Shown piece after piece: positions 6,094 to 13,766 of a DNA stretch of 25,890 bases. The translations under genes and the position numbers were made by a program. Origin of the DNA: Candidatus Falkowiibacteriota bacterium. GTDB lineage: Bacteria; Patescibacteriota; Patescibacteriia; Patescibacteriales; UBA12465. How positions within the stretch are numbered: the first letter of the stretch is position 1; every line of letters starts with the position of its first letter. The stretch covers positions 1 to 25,890 of the forward strand of contig CAIOGK010000045.1 in assembly GCA_903857815.1 (NCBI GenBank), given 5' to 3'. The notes under the pieces are model-generated. The model did no database searches. It worked only from the letters and a program-made list of their open reading frames with translations, and had not been told where the DNA came from.

Positions 6094-7014
6094 ATGGATG
6101 CACAAACTAGTTTAACAATTTTATTCGGAGTTATCGTGGTCGGATTTTTAGCGATAGATCTTGGATATTTTAATAGAAAAAGCCATAAAGTTGAATTTGA
6201 GCCAGCGCTGTACCAGTCGTTATTCTGGATTGCGATATCGCTTATCTTTGGTTTTTTAATCTTTTTATTTATAAGCAGGGAAATGGCGGTCGAATTTTTT
6301 AGTGCTTATGTTACCGAGAAGATGTTATCGGTTGATAATTTATTTGTCATAATGTTAATTTTCAGTTTTTTTAAATTGGAAGAAAAATATCATCATCGAG
6401 TTTTATTTTGGGGAATAATGGGCGCAATTGTTTTCCGGGGAATTTTTATTAGTGCTGGCGCTTATATCATCCATCAATTTTTTTGGGTTTTATATATTTT
6501 TGGAGCGATATTGCTGTATACGGGCATTAAACTATTTAGTGAAAAAAAAGAGGAGCATGTTGATTTTAATAACAATAAAATTTTAAAAATCGCACGTAAG
6601 TTTTTACCGTTTACTGAGAATCATCATAATGGTAAGTTCTTTTTTAGGGAAAAGGGGAAATTTTATTTTACTTCTCTCTTTTTGATAATGATATTAGTTG
6701 AGGCAACGGATATAGTTTTTGCAGTTGATTCCATTCCGGCCGTATTTTCCATTTCTCAGAATTTGTTTGTTGTTTTTACTTCTAATATTTTTGCGATTAT
6801 GGGATTACGGGCCCTGTTTTTCTTAATTGAAAGTATATTGCATCGCTTTCATCATCTTCAAAAAGGGCTAGCTTTTATTCTAATATTTATTGGTCTCAAA
6901 ATGCTTTCTACAATGTTCGGTTTGCATATATCATCTTTTGTTTCTTTTGGGATTATAATGTTTGCTCTTTCTGCTTCAATAGTGTTATCAATATTATTTC
7001 CTAAGAAGATTTGA
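6094..7014 (+). CDS. TerC/Alx-family integral membrane protein (probable metal exporter)
   Basis: 306 residues with about eight or nine membrane helices. Family hallmarks: an acidic residue in the first helix ('FLAIDLGYF'), 'EKMLSVDNLFVIMLIFSFF', the His-containing loop 'EEKYHHRVLFWGI', and 'VEATDIVFAVDSIPAVFSIS', whose acidic residues are the presumed cation path. The C-terminal half has 'IFAIMGLRALFFLI'. TerC/Alx/MeeF proteins are linked to manganese efflux and, in some cases, to supplying Mn to exported proteins. A His-rich loop ('FTENHHNGKFFF') lies in the middle. I see no yybP-ykoY manganese riboswitch ahead of it; the gap to tspO is only 11 bases. The gene ends TGA followed directly by an in-frame TAA, so TGA is read as stop. 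Confidence 0.9.
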   Translation: MDAQTSLTILFGVIVVGFLAIDLGYFNRKSHKVEFEPALYQSLFWIAISLIFGFLIFLFISREMAVEFFSAYVTEKMLSVDNLFVIMLIFSFFKLEEKYHHRVLFWGIMGAIVFRGIFISAGAYIIHQFFWVLYIFGAILLYTGIKLFSEKKEEHVDFNNNKILKIARKFLPFTENHHNGKFFFREKGKFYFTSLFLIMILVEATDIVFAVDSIPAVFSISQNLFVVFTSNIFAIMGLRALFFLIESILHRFHHLQKGLAFILIFIGLKMLSTMFGLHISSFVSFGIIMFALSASIVLSILFPKKI

Positions 7015-7026
7015 TAAGTTCTTAAA

Positions 7027-7062
7027 TCAACAAAAAAAAGCGCTTATCGGCGCTTTTGTTGA
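7027..7062 (-). terminator. Shared terminator between terC-like and HIT genes
   Basis: A GC core AGCGC/GCGCT around TTATCG is flanked by A-rich and T-rich arms (TCAACAAAA ... TTTTGTTGA). Read on the minus strand it is followed by eight T, so it is a good terminator for the HIT gene. On the plus strand the T run is only four long, so it ends terC less strongly. Confidence 0.75.
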
Positions 7063-7080
7063 TATATACAAGTTTTTTAT

Positions 7081-7470
7081 TTAAAAATAATTTTTTATAT
7101 ATATCAATAATTCTTCTTGAATAGGAACTTTGGCCCCTATCCTTTCAACTGGTTTTAAGTTACCACCCGTTTCAAATAAGGCTACGTGAAAATGAAAATG
7201 GGGAACGGTTTCTCCTACATCAGCCCCCTGATTGAACCAGCCCATTACTGACGGTAAATTAAATTTCTCATTAATTATTTTAACAGTATCCTGATAAAGC
7301 AAAATAAGGTCAGTTATTTCTGCTTTATTTAAATCTGTGATTAGACGAGCATGTCTTTTCGGTATTACCAATAAGGCAAATTTCCCTAAGGGGAAATAAT
7401 TTACTACCAACCGGCTTAATTCAGTTTCTTTCAATAAAAGATTTTTGTTTACTTCACAAAATTTACACAT
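7081..7470 (-). CDS. HIT-family nucleotide hydrolase/transferase
   Basis: 129 residues with the histidine-triad motif 'PHFHFHVAL' (His91, His93, His95), preceded by 'GWFNQGADVGETVPH', the usual substrate loop. The N-terminal 'CKFC' pair resembles the zinc ribbon cysteines of Hint-type HIT proteins. HIT enzymes cleave nucleoside phosphoramidates, adenylylated lysine or dinucleoside polyphosphates. It is cytosolic. The start is certain: AAAGGAGGT (minus strand, 7475-7483) sits five bases before the ATG, the strongest ribosome-binding site in the window. It is divergent from the Nudix gene, with its own promoter and terminator, so it is monocistronic. It borders a plus-strand run of other nucleotide hydrolases. 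Confidence 0.92.
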   Translation of the reverse strand: MCKFCEVNKNLLLKETELSRLVVNYFPLGKFALLVIPKRHARLITDLNKAEITDLILLYQDTVKIINEKFNLPSVMGWFNQGADVGETVPHFHFHVALFETGGNLKPVERIGAKVPIQEELLIYIKNYF

Positions 7471-7522
7471 TTTTACCTCCTTTTTTTAAAGTTCGTTTAT
7501 TGTTATAAAATACTACTTGAAG

Positions 7523-7551
7523 ATGCTATCATTTAAGTTTATTTTTGTCAA
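7523..7551 (-). promoter_or_regulatory. Promoter of the HIT gene
   Basis: On the minus strand: TTGACA (7551-7546), a 17-base spacer, TAGCAT (7528-7523). The leader of about 45 bases carries the strong Shine-Dalgarno. The -35 and spacing are consensus, the -10 is fair. Confidence 0.6.
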
Positions 7552-7662
7552 TTATAGCTTTATCTACCCTACTCTTAAAGTAAGATTTACAACAGATGAT
7601 GTTTTGTGGTATTTTTGTGATATAAAGTGTTTAAATGATTTCAATAATTTTATTTAATTTAT

Positions 7663-8106
7663 ATGTCTAATAGTGAAGAAAGATTTAAACCATACGCTTC
7701 TGCATATTTAGTTTTGATTAATAATGGAGAGATTCTTCTTTTAAGACGTTTTAATACCGGCTACCAAGATGGAAATTATAGTTTAGTTTCTGGTCATTTT
7801 GAAGGCGGTGAGACGGCCGCACAATGTATTGCCCGGGAAGCATTGGAAGAGGCCGGAATTAAAATTAGTATAGATAGTTTAAAGGTGGTTAATGTTGTTC
7901 ATCGACTTTCAGTCGACCGTGAATATTTTGATATTTTTGTAAGCGCTAATGAGTGGGCTGGAAAGATTGTTAATATGGAGCCTGATAAATGTGATGATTT
8001 AAAATGGTTTAAATTAGATGCTCTTCCGGAGAATCTTGTTCCTGAGGTTAGAGAAGCCCTGAACAATATTGATAATGGTATAAATTATAGCGAAATAGGT
8101 TGGTAA
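7663..8106 (+). CDS. Nudix hydrolase
   Basis: A 147-residue cytosolic pyrophosphohydrolase. The Nudix box is complete: G44-x5-E50-x7-R58-E59-x2-E62-E63-x-G65 ('GHFEGGE' then 'REALEEAG'). The enzyme family cleaves nucleoside diphosphates linked to another moiety, often oxidised or excess nucleotides, using Mg2+. The 'NYSLVSGHFEGGE' lead-in resembles MutT/dihydroneopterin-triphosphatase-like members, but the substrate cannot be fixed from sequence. It opens a same-strand run (gaps of 30, 9, -38 and 4 bases) that also contains a MazG-like and an ITPase-like enzyme. The ATG is preceded by AT-rich sequence with no Shine-Dalgarno. Confidence 0.93.
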   Translation: MSNSEERFKPYASAYLVLINNGEILLLRRFNTGYQDGNYSLVSGHFEGGETAAQCIAREALEEAGIKISIDSLKVVNVVHRLSVDREYFDIFVSANEWAGKIVNMEPDKCDDLKWFKLDALPENLVPEVREALNNIDNGINYSEIGW

Positions 8107-8136
8107 ATTAATATTAAAAATTTAAAATACGAAATC

Positions 8137-8460
8137 ATGAAATTTTTTAATAAATTAGTAAGGGATAAAATCCCTGAAATAATAGTTAAGGAAAATAAAA
8201 TCCCTAAAGTAAGAATTTTAAGTGATGATGAATATAAATTTGAATTACTTAAAAAACTGGTTGAGGAATCAGGAGAAGTTTTAGAAGCTAAAAATAATCA
8301 AGAAGATTTGATTAAAGAATTGGGGGATTTATTAGAGGTAATAGATTCAACTATTAAAGCCTTTAATCTTAACCAGGGGGATATTCTTGCTTTAAAAGAC
8401 AAAAGAAAAAAGGAAAGGGGAGGTTTTGATAAAAAAATTTTTCTTGAAAACGTTAGTTAA
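8137..8460 (+). CDS. MazG/PRA-PH-like nucleotide pyrophosphohydrolase
   Basis: A 107-residue all-alpha protein. The metal-binding signature of the MazG/dUTPase-2/phosphoribosyl-ATP pyrophosphohydrolase superfamily is present: Glu43, Glu44 and Glu47 in 'LVEESGEVLEA', then Glu61 and Asp64 in 'IKELGDLLEVID'. The N-terminus 'NKLVRDKIPEII' is typical of the small single-domain branch thought to hydrolyse non-canonical NTPs. No his operon gene is nearby, so a house-cleaning role is more likely than histidine synthesis. It sits 30 bases after the Nudix gene and nine bases before the membrane spermidine-synthase-like gene. Confidence 0.85.
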   Translation: MKFFNKLVRDKIPEIIVKENKIPKVRILSDDEYKFELLKKLVEESGEVLEAKNNQEDLIKELGDLLEVIDSTIKAFNLNQGDILALKDKRKKERGGFDKKIFLENVS

Positions 8461-8469
8461 TATCTTTAT

Positions 8470-10584
8470 ATGAAAAAATATTTACCCGTTGTTGTTATCA
8501 GTTTTGTTATTCTATTCTTAGAATTATTATTAATAAGATTGATAAGCACGGAAATCAGAATTTTTGCTTATTTTTCCAATCTTTTGCTTTTAGGAACTTT
8601 TATTGGTTCGGGATTAGGAATGTTGATTAAAAAAAGAATGTCGATTACCGTTTCTGCCGTTTTGTTATTTATTGTTAGTATTTTGGTAGTTTCCGGGCTT
8701 TTAACGGGAGTAACAGATAAGCTTGCTCCATTAAGCGAAAGTTTTGTTTGGTTTCAGGCATCTATTAGTTCAGTGTGGGGAATAATTAGCGGGTCCTTTC
8801 TCACTCTACTATTGTTTCTATTAATAATGGGAATTTTTATTCCTTTGGGACAACGTTTAGGGGAATTATTAGAGGATGATAAGCAGTTAATTTTAATTTA
8901 TTCCTTAAATATTATCGCTTCTTTGGCGGGAATGTGGTTTTTCCAGGCTATTTCTGTTTTGCAGCTTTCTTTGTTCATTGGTATTGCTTTTGGGCAATTC
9001 TTACTTATTTTTTTGGTAAATAATATTGAACAAAAAATAACTGTTTTTACTTGTTTTTTGTTGTCTCTATTAATTATTTTTTTCAATTTTTTATCGATTG
9101 AAAATCCGACTATTTGGTCGCCTTATCAAAAGTTATCTCTTATTTCTTTACCAAAGACAGAATTTAAAAATCAAGAATATTTATTGCAGGTCAACAATGT
9201 TGGCTATATGGGATTGTTGGATTTATCGGATAATTATAAAGCGAAATTAAAAGAAGCTTTAAAACAAGATAATTTAGAGGATTCTGTTAACTGGAAATTT
9301 GACGATCAGTATTCCTTACCTTTTATTTTTAAGCCTGATAGCCAAGATGTTTTAATTGTTGGTGCTGGGGGAGGGAATGATGTTGCGGCCGCAGTTCGTT
9401 ATGGGGTAAAGAATATTGATGCCGTTGAAATTGATCCTCAAATTATATCTTTCGGCAAACAATACCATCCCGAGAGGCCATATGATTCGGCGTCCGTTAA
9501 TGTTTATAATGATGATGGTCGGTCTTATTTTAAGAGAACTGAAAAAAAATACGATATAGTCATAATGGGGCTAGCTGATTCGCATACGCTAACCAGTTCT
9601 TTAGCAAACGTTCGCCTAGATCATTATTTATATACTCAAGAAAGTTTTCAGGAAATAAAAAATATTTTAAAACCAGGCGGTTTAGTCTTTGTAACCTTTG
9701 ATGTTCGCGAAGAATGGATAGGGGGCCGCATTCAAAAAAGTTTAATATCAGCCTTTAATACCAAGCCTTTAATTTTTGATATGCAGGATGCAAATTATTT
9801 TGGCTGGGGAGGGGTAGTTTTTGTAATCAGTCCCGACCCCGATGCTATAGATAATTTTTTATCTAATCAGCCTGATTTCAAAAAATTTATTTCTGACCGC
9901 GCCTTAACTTTTGATGATAATATAAATCCGCTAACGGATAATTGGCCGTATTTGTATCTTGACCAACCACGCTTACCCAGAATCCATTTAGGAATTTCTA
10001 TTTTTTTGATTTTGCTTCTTTTATTTTTTAAGCGCTTAGTTCCTTGGCAAGGAAAATTTAAATGGGACTTTTTCTTTCTCGGAGCGGGCTTTCTTTTATT
10101 TGAATTTCAAAATATAAGCAAAACTTCTTTATTGTTTGGTAATACCTGGGTTACTAATTTATTTACCATTAGTTTTATATTGTTGTTTATTCTATTAGCT
10201 AATTTGATTTATGCTAAAAGTAAGATTTCTCTTCGGGTTGCTTATATTGGGCTTTTTCTTTCTTTATTATCACAATTTTTAATTCCATTAGCAGCTTTAA
10301 ATTCTCTTAGCTTTTTAAATAAATTAATCTGGGGGTCACTATTTTTAAATTTGCCATTTCTTTTCTCAGGTTTAGTTTTTATTATTAAACTGAAAGAAGT
10401 TAAGTTAAAATCAGTTGCCTTTGCTAGTAATTTATTGGGCTCAGCCGTTGGGGGGATTGTAGAAATATTTTCTTTTTTGTTAGGGATAAATTCGATGTTA
10501 ATTTTAAGTATAGTAATCTATGGTTTATCATTAGTTCCATTCCATTATGTTAAAAATAGCTGTTGGTTCAAAAAATCCAGTTAA
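8470..10584 (+). CDS. Membrane protein with spermidine-synthase-like (SAM-binding) domain
   Basis: 704 residues in three parts. Residues 1-208 hold about seven membrane helices ('LELLLIRLISTEIRIFAYF' near the start). Residues about 215-490 form a Rossmann domain of the spermidine-synthase type: 'DVLIVGAGGGNDV' (293-305, SAM/dcSAM loop), 'AVEIDP' (318-323), 'NDDGRSYF' (347-354), 'YDIVIMGLADSHT' (361-373) and 'LKPGGLVFVTF'. Residues about 505-700 are about seven more helices. In true aminopropyltransferases the segment after strand 4 reads D-x-x-D-P; here the first Asp is Gly367, so polyamine synthesis is doubtful. This is the architecture of 'fused MFS/spermidine synthase' membrane proteins of unknown function. 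It overlaps the next gene by 38 bases. Confidence 0.85.
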   Translation: MKKYLPVVVISFVILFLELLLIRLISTEIRIFAYFSNLLLLGTFIGSGLGMLIKKRMSITVSAVLLFIVSILVVSGLLTGVTDKLAPLSESFVWFQASISSVWGIISGSFLTLLLFLLIMGIFIPLGQRLGELLEDDKQLILIYSLNIIASLAGMWFFQAISVLQLSLFIGIAFGQFLLIFLVNNIEQKITVFTCFLLSLLIIFFNFLSIENPTIWSPYQKLSLISLPKTEFKNQEYLLQVNNVGYMGLLDLSDNYKAKLKEALKQDNLEDSVNWKFDDQYSLPFIFKPDSQDVLIVGAGGGNDVAAAVRYGVKNIDAVEIDPQIISFGKQYHPERPYDSASVNVYNDDGRSYFKRTEKKYDIVIMGLADSHTLTSSLANVRLDHYLYTQESFQEIKNILKPGGLVFVTFDVREEWIGGRIQKSLISAFNTKPLIFDMQDANYFGWGGVVFVISPDPDAIDNFLSNQPDFKKFISDRALTFDDNINPLTDNWPYLYLDQPRLPRIHLGISIFLILLLLFFKRLVPWQGKFKWDFFFLGAGFLLFEFQNISKTSLLFGNTWVTNLFTISFILLFILLANLIYAKSKISLRVAYIGLFLSLLSQFLIPLAALNSLSFLNKLIWGSLFLNLPFLFSGLVFIIKLKEVKLKSVAFASNLLGSAVGGIVEIFSFLLGINSMLILSIVIYGLSLVPFHYVKNSCWFKKSS

Positions 10585-11074
10585 AATCGAGGCGGTTAAA
10601 TCTGGATTTGAAAAAGTATTTGGCAATTGTGAGATTATTGGTGTTTCCGTTCCTTCTCAGGTATCGGAAATGCCGATGTCATTTTCAGAAATTTCGCAGG
10701 GAGCAAAAAATAGAGCCCTTGGTGCTTTAAAATTATTAAAAGCTGATTATGGAGTTGGGCTTGAGGGTGGTTTTAATAAAACTGAACTCGGTACTTTTTT
10801 ATCAGGGTTTGTTGCCATTGTTAATAAGGATGGTATTTGGGGTTATGCTGGCGGAGAAGGTTTGTTTATGCCGGAAAAAATTGTTACTAAAGTAAAGCTG
10901 GAAAAGAAAGAATTAGGAGACGTGATGGACGAGATTAGAGGTTTAAAAAATACCAAACAACAAGAAGGTTGCGTTGGTTATTTTACTAATAATTTAATAG
11001 ATAGAAAAGAATCTTTTGAGAAGCCAGTTATTTGCGCTTTATCGCGATTTAGTAAGTCGGAAATGTTCGAATAA
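10547..11074 (+). CDS. Inosine/xanthosine triphosphatase (DUF84 / YjjX family)
   Basis: 175 residues. The N-terminal 'IAVGSKNPVKIEAVKSGF' is the nucleotide-binding signature of the YjjX/DUF84 family, and 'SEMPMSFSEISQGAKNRA' and 'GVGLEGGF' follow in the expected order. These enzymes hydrolyse deaminated ITP/XTP (and in some cases related NTPs) to the monophosphate, keeping them out of RNA and DNA. It is cytosolic. The ATG lies inside the 3' end of the preceding membrane-protein gene (38-base overlap in another frame), suggesting translational coupling. Four bases separate its stop from the start of the DHH gene. Confidence 0.88.
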   Translation: MLKIAVGSKNPVKIEAVKSGFEKVFGNCEIIGVSVPSQVSEMPMSFSEISQGAKNRALGALKLLKADYGVGLEGGFNKTELGTFLSGFVAIVNKDGIWGYAGGEGLFMPEKIVTKVKLEKKELGDVMDEIRGLKNTKQQEGCVGYFTNNLIDRKESFEKPVICALSRFSKSEMFE

Positions 11075-11078
11075 AATA

Positions 11079-12014
11079 ATGGTTATGAATAAAATACTTA
11101 TCACTCCGAAAATTAATCCTGATTTAGATGGAGTTGCTTGCGCTTATGCTTATGCCCAGCTATTAAACATTATTGATAGCCAAAACCAGTATATTGCCGG
11201 TATTTATGGAGAACCTCAAAGTGAGGCTAGATTTTTGTTGGCGAAGTATAATATTAATGAGGGTTTACTTTTTAGCCCAAAAATAGAATTTGATAAATTT
11301 ATCATTGTTGATGCGAGTGATATTAAAGGTATGCCGGAGATTATTCGACCACAGGATGTGATAGAGGTAATCGATCATCGCGCTGTTCATCAGGCGGAAA
11401 AGTTATTTGTTAATGCTAAAATTCAGGTAGAGCCAGTTGGGGCAGCCGCTACTTTAATTTTTGAGAAATTGAAAGCGGCTAAATTAGCAATAAAACCAGA
11501 AAGTGCTCATTTACTTTTAGGAGCTATTTTTTCCAATACTCTTAATTTTAAATCAGATATTGTAAGCACTAGAGATGTATTCGCAAAAGAGTTTTTGATT
11601 AAAGATTGTCACGAACTAATTCCGATGAATTTTATTAATGAGATGTTTAGTTATAAAACTGAATACATTATTAACAATTTAGAAAAAACTATTACTGATG
11701 ATTTTAAAATTTTTGATAACCATCTTGGGGTTGCGCAATTAGAAGGTTTTAATTTAGAGAAAGTTGTAAACATTAAAGTTAAAGAGATAAAAGAAATTTT
11801 ACAAAAAATAGTTAAAACAAATAATTTGGAATATGTTTTTCTTACAGTCGCTGATATAAAAAATGGGTATAATATTTTTGTTGCTATAGATGAGAAGACA
11901 AAAATAATATTAAATAAATCAATGGGCTTATCGTTTAATAATAACGGAATCGCTAAAAATAATAAATTATTTTTAAGAAAACAAATTTTACCGCTATTAG
12001 TTGATTATTTATAA
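11079..12014 (+). CDS. Family II pyrophosphatase-like DHH/DHHA2 protein with altered metal site
   Basis: 311 residues from ATG 11079; a longer frame from 11016 would overlap the previous gene and lacks conservation. The N-terminal DHH domain has 'NPDLDGVACAYA' (cf. H-x-NPDTD-x-I-x-SA of manganese inorganic pyrophosphatases), Asp78 in 'IIVDAS', and 'EVIDHRAVH' (98-104; family II enzymes read DHN). The DHHA2 domain ends 'LRKQILPLL', matching the substrate-binding R/K-K-Q of PPases. Two metal ligands appear lost: Lys11 stands where the first His is expected, and 'IFSNTLNFKS' has Asn153 where PPases have Asp (LSDT). It may have weakened or different phosphoesterase activity. Its upstream neighbours (Nudix, MazG-like, ITPase) mostly release PPi, which would suit a PPase. 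Confidence 0.8.
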   Translation: MVMNKILITPKINPDLDGVACAYAYAQLLNIIDSQNQYIAGIYGEPQSEARFLLAKYNINEGLLFSPKIEFDKFIIVDASDIKGMPEIIRPQDVIEVIDHRAVHQAEKLFVNAKIQVEPVGAAATLIFEKLKAAKLAIKPESAHLLLGAIFSNTLNFKSDIVSTRDVFAKEFLIKDCHELIPMNFINEMFSYKTEYIINNLEKTITDDFKIFDNHLGVAQLEGFNLEKVVNIKVKEIKEILQKIVKTNNLEYVFLTVADIKNGYNIFVAIDEKTKIILNKSMGLSFNNNGIAKNNKLFLRKQILPLLVDYL

Positions 12015-12049
12015 TAAAAATGCCACCGAGTTTGTTAGCTCGATGGCAT
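12012..12049 (-). terminator. Shared hairpin, terminator of the methyltransferase gene
   Basis: ATGCCACCGAG (12020-12030) and CTCGATGGCAT (12039-12049) pair with one mismatch around an 8-base loop. On the minus strand it is followed by TTTTTATTAT, so it terminates the methyltransferase transcript. The plus strand has no T run straight after it. Confidence 0.7.
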
Positions 12050-12069
12050 AAATAATTGTTGAATTTTTT

Positions 12070-12762
12070 TCATTTTTTCTGGAAAACAACATTCCATTGT
12101 CCCGGCTTACCGTCGGCATCATCATCAATCGGTTGATCGATTATATTTAGTTTATTTTCTTGAGCAAGCTCTTGAAGTTCTTCTAAGGTATAATCATGAA
12201 CCATGACAATAAAGCCTTCAGGGCCGCGTGTTTCTATCCGAGTAATTCCTTTTTCGTCGGGAATTTGTTGGTCGGTTGACCGCCAGTGGCCTTTATCGGA
12301 GCGTGCCCGAAAAAAGAATAAGCCGCCTGGTTGTAACACTCGCGTTGCTTCCTGAAAGGATATTTTTGCTCCTGCCCAATTATTGTAATGCAGAGCTTGA
12401 GTACTAACTATGGAATGAAAACTTGCATCTTCAAACGGTAAGTTATGAAAACTGGTTTGTACCAGTTCCGCAGAGAGGCCGTAGTTTTGTAATTTGCCAG
12501 TAGTTGTTTTAATACCCGATTCGGTTAATTCGACTCCTGTACATTGGTACCCCAATTGAGCCATTAAAAGTAGATGCCGGCCATCACCAGAGCCAATATC
12601 TAAGACTTTTTGACCAATCTGGGGATGATACTCTTTCAAAAAATTTAAAAAATGGCGATTAGGCTGTTTGCCGTTTTTCCAATCATTTTGGAATTCGTTT
12701 TCCCAATAGTGTACGGGTAAAATTACTTCTAAATCCTGTAAGTAAGAAATGATAGGTTCCAT
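12070..12762 (-). CDS. Class I SAM-dependent methyltransferase
   Basis: A 230-residue cytosolic protein with a Methyltransf_11/25-type Rossmann fold: motif I 'VLDIGSGDGRH' (53-63), acidic residue ending strand 2 in 'CTGVELTE' (74-81), 'LPFEDASFHSIVSTQALHY' as motif III-like post-strand segment, and 'VLQPGGLFFFRARS' as strand 5. The N-terminus 'HYWENEFQNDWKNGKQPN' fits a substrate cap. The C-terminus has an acidic 'DDDADG' and a beta strand 'WNVVFQKK'. The substrate is unknown. It appears richer in Gln and His than neighbours, a weak hint of separate origin. It is divergent from the metallophosphoesterase gene and has its own terminator. Confidence 0.88.
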   Translation of the reverse strand: MEPIISYLQDLEVILPVHYWENEFQNDWKNGKQPNRHFLNFLKEYHPQIGQKVLDIGSGDGRHLLLMAQLGYQCTGVELTESGIKTTTGKLQNYGLSAELVQTSFHNLPFEDASFHSIVSTQALHYNNWAGAKISFQEATRVLQPGGLFFFRARSDKGHWRSTDQQIPDEKGITRIETRGPEGFIVMVHDYTLEELQELAQENKLNIIDQPIDDDADGKPGQWNVVFQKK

Positions 12763-12775
12763 GGTCTATAAGTTT

Positions 12776-12803
12776 TTGATTATTTTTATTATTAAGTTAT
12801 AAT
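12776..12803 (+). promoter_or_regulatory. Promoter of the metallophosphoesterase gene
   Basis: TTGATT (12776-12781), a 16-base spacer, TATAAT (12798-12803). The leader is about 43 bases, with no Shine-Dalgarno before the ATG at 12854. Confidence 0.5.
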
Positions 12804-12853
12804 TATAAATGAACAACTTAAATTAAAATAGCAGCAATTAACATTATTGTCAA

Positions 12854-13714
12854 ATGTCTAAAATTTTAAAAATATCGATTCTAGTTATCTTTATTAGCCT
12901 AGTTTTTGTGATATTATCTTTGTATAATAGGCGCCCTATTGAAACTGTTGTTCCGGTTGTTATTGCTCCAGAAAAAAATATGGATTTAATTTTTTATGGC
13001 GATAGTCGGTCTAATCCAGAAATGCATCAAAAAATAGTTAATCAAATTATTAAATTGAAACCAGCGGCCATTTTTCATGTTGGTGATTTAGTTGATAATC
13101 CGGATAGTAAGGAGGAGTGGGCAAGTGTTATTAATATAATTCAGCCTTTAAAAAATATTGCCCCATTTTTTGTAGCAGCCGGTAATCATGAAAAGGCTTC
13201 CCCGGAATACTATAATAATTTTGAACTCCCGGGTAATGAAAAGTGGTATTCTTGGGATAAAGACAATGTTCATGTTATTGTATTAGATACTAATAACCCC
13301 CTCGTTATTAAATCGGAGCAGTATGATTGGCTTGAAAATGATTTAATTAATGTTTCCCCTGATAAGTTTGTTATAGTTGTTACTCATCATCCTTTATTAT
13401 CCGTGGGCTACCATAGCGAAGAAATCGTTGGCTTTGAAAAAGATTTATTAGCTCTACTTGAAAAATATAATGTTAAAATTATTTTTTCTGGTCATGATCA
13501 TAATTATGAAAGATTTTTTTATAAAGGGATTAATCATATAATATGTGGAGGTGGAGGAACCGCTTTGCATGCTCAAAAAATTGAAAGTATTTATTTAAAT
13601 AAATTTATATATTCTCATAATTTTTGTTTAGTTTCTGTTAAAAGTAATGAATTAATTATTTCCGCTTTTGATGAAAATGGTCAGCCGCTTGATAATTTGA
13701 TTATCGGTGATTAA
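12854..13714 (+). CDS. Membrane-anchored metallophosphoesterase (purple acid phosphatase-like)
   Basis: 286 residues. Residues 5-23 form a hydrophobic signal anchor (ILKISILVIFISLVFVIL) with no clear cleavage site, placing the enzyme outside the membrane. The calcineurin-type dinuclear metal motifs are in order: 'YGDSR' (48-52), 'GDLVDN' (77-82), 'GNHE' (110-113), 'VTHHP' (176-180) and 'GHDHNYER' (213-220). The last is the form seen in purple acid phosphatase-like and exported nucleotidase-like proteins. It probably hydrolyses phosphate esters outside the cell, helping scavenge phosphate or nucleosides. It has its own promoter and shares a terminator with the convergent acyltransferase gene. 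Confidence 0.9.
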   Translation: MSKILKISILVIFISLVFVILSLYNRRPIETVVPVVIAPEKNMDLIFYGDSRSNPEMHQKIVNQIIKLKPAAIFHVGDLVDNPDSKEEWASVINIIQPLKNIAPFFVAAGNHEKASPEYYNNFELPGNEKWYSWDKDNVHVIVLDTNNPLVIKSEQYDWLENDLINVSPDKFVIVVTHHPLLSVGYHSEEIVGFEKDLLALLEKYNVKIIFSGHDHNYERFFYKGINHIICGGGGTALHAQKIESIYLNKFIYSHNFCLVSVKSNELIISAFDENGQPLDNLIIGD

Positions 13715-13734
13715 CTAAATGACTTTTGGTAATG

Positions 13735-13766
13735 AAAAAACCTCCCGTTATTGAGGAGGTTTTTTT
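13735..13766. terminator. Bidirectional terminator overlapping an acyltransferase 3' end
   Basis: Six A, CCTCC (13741-13745), a 9-base loop, GGAGG (13755-13759), seven T. It works on both strands. The loop holds the stop codon of the minus-strand acyltransferase gene (13748-13750), and the upstream arm on that strand encodes its last residues (KKPPQ). Confidence 0.85.

Noticed and set aside
7012..7017. Possible TGA recoding as glycine (Gracilibacteria/SR1 code)
   Set aside because: TGA ends terC directly before a TAA and ends the MBOAT gene four bases before the next start, so it functions as stop.
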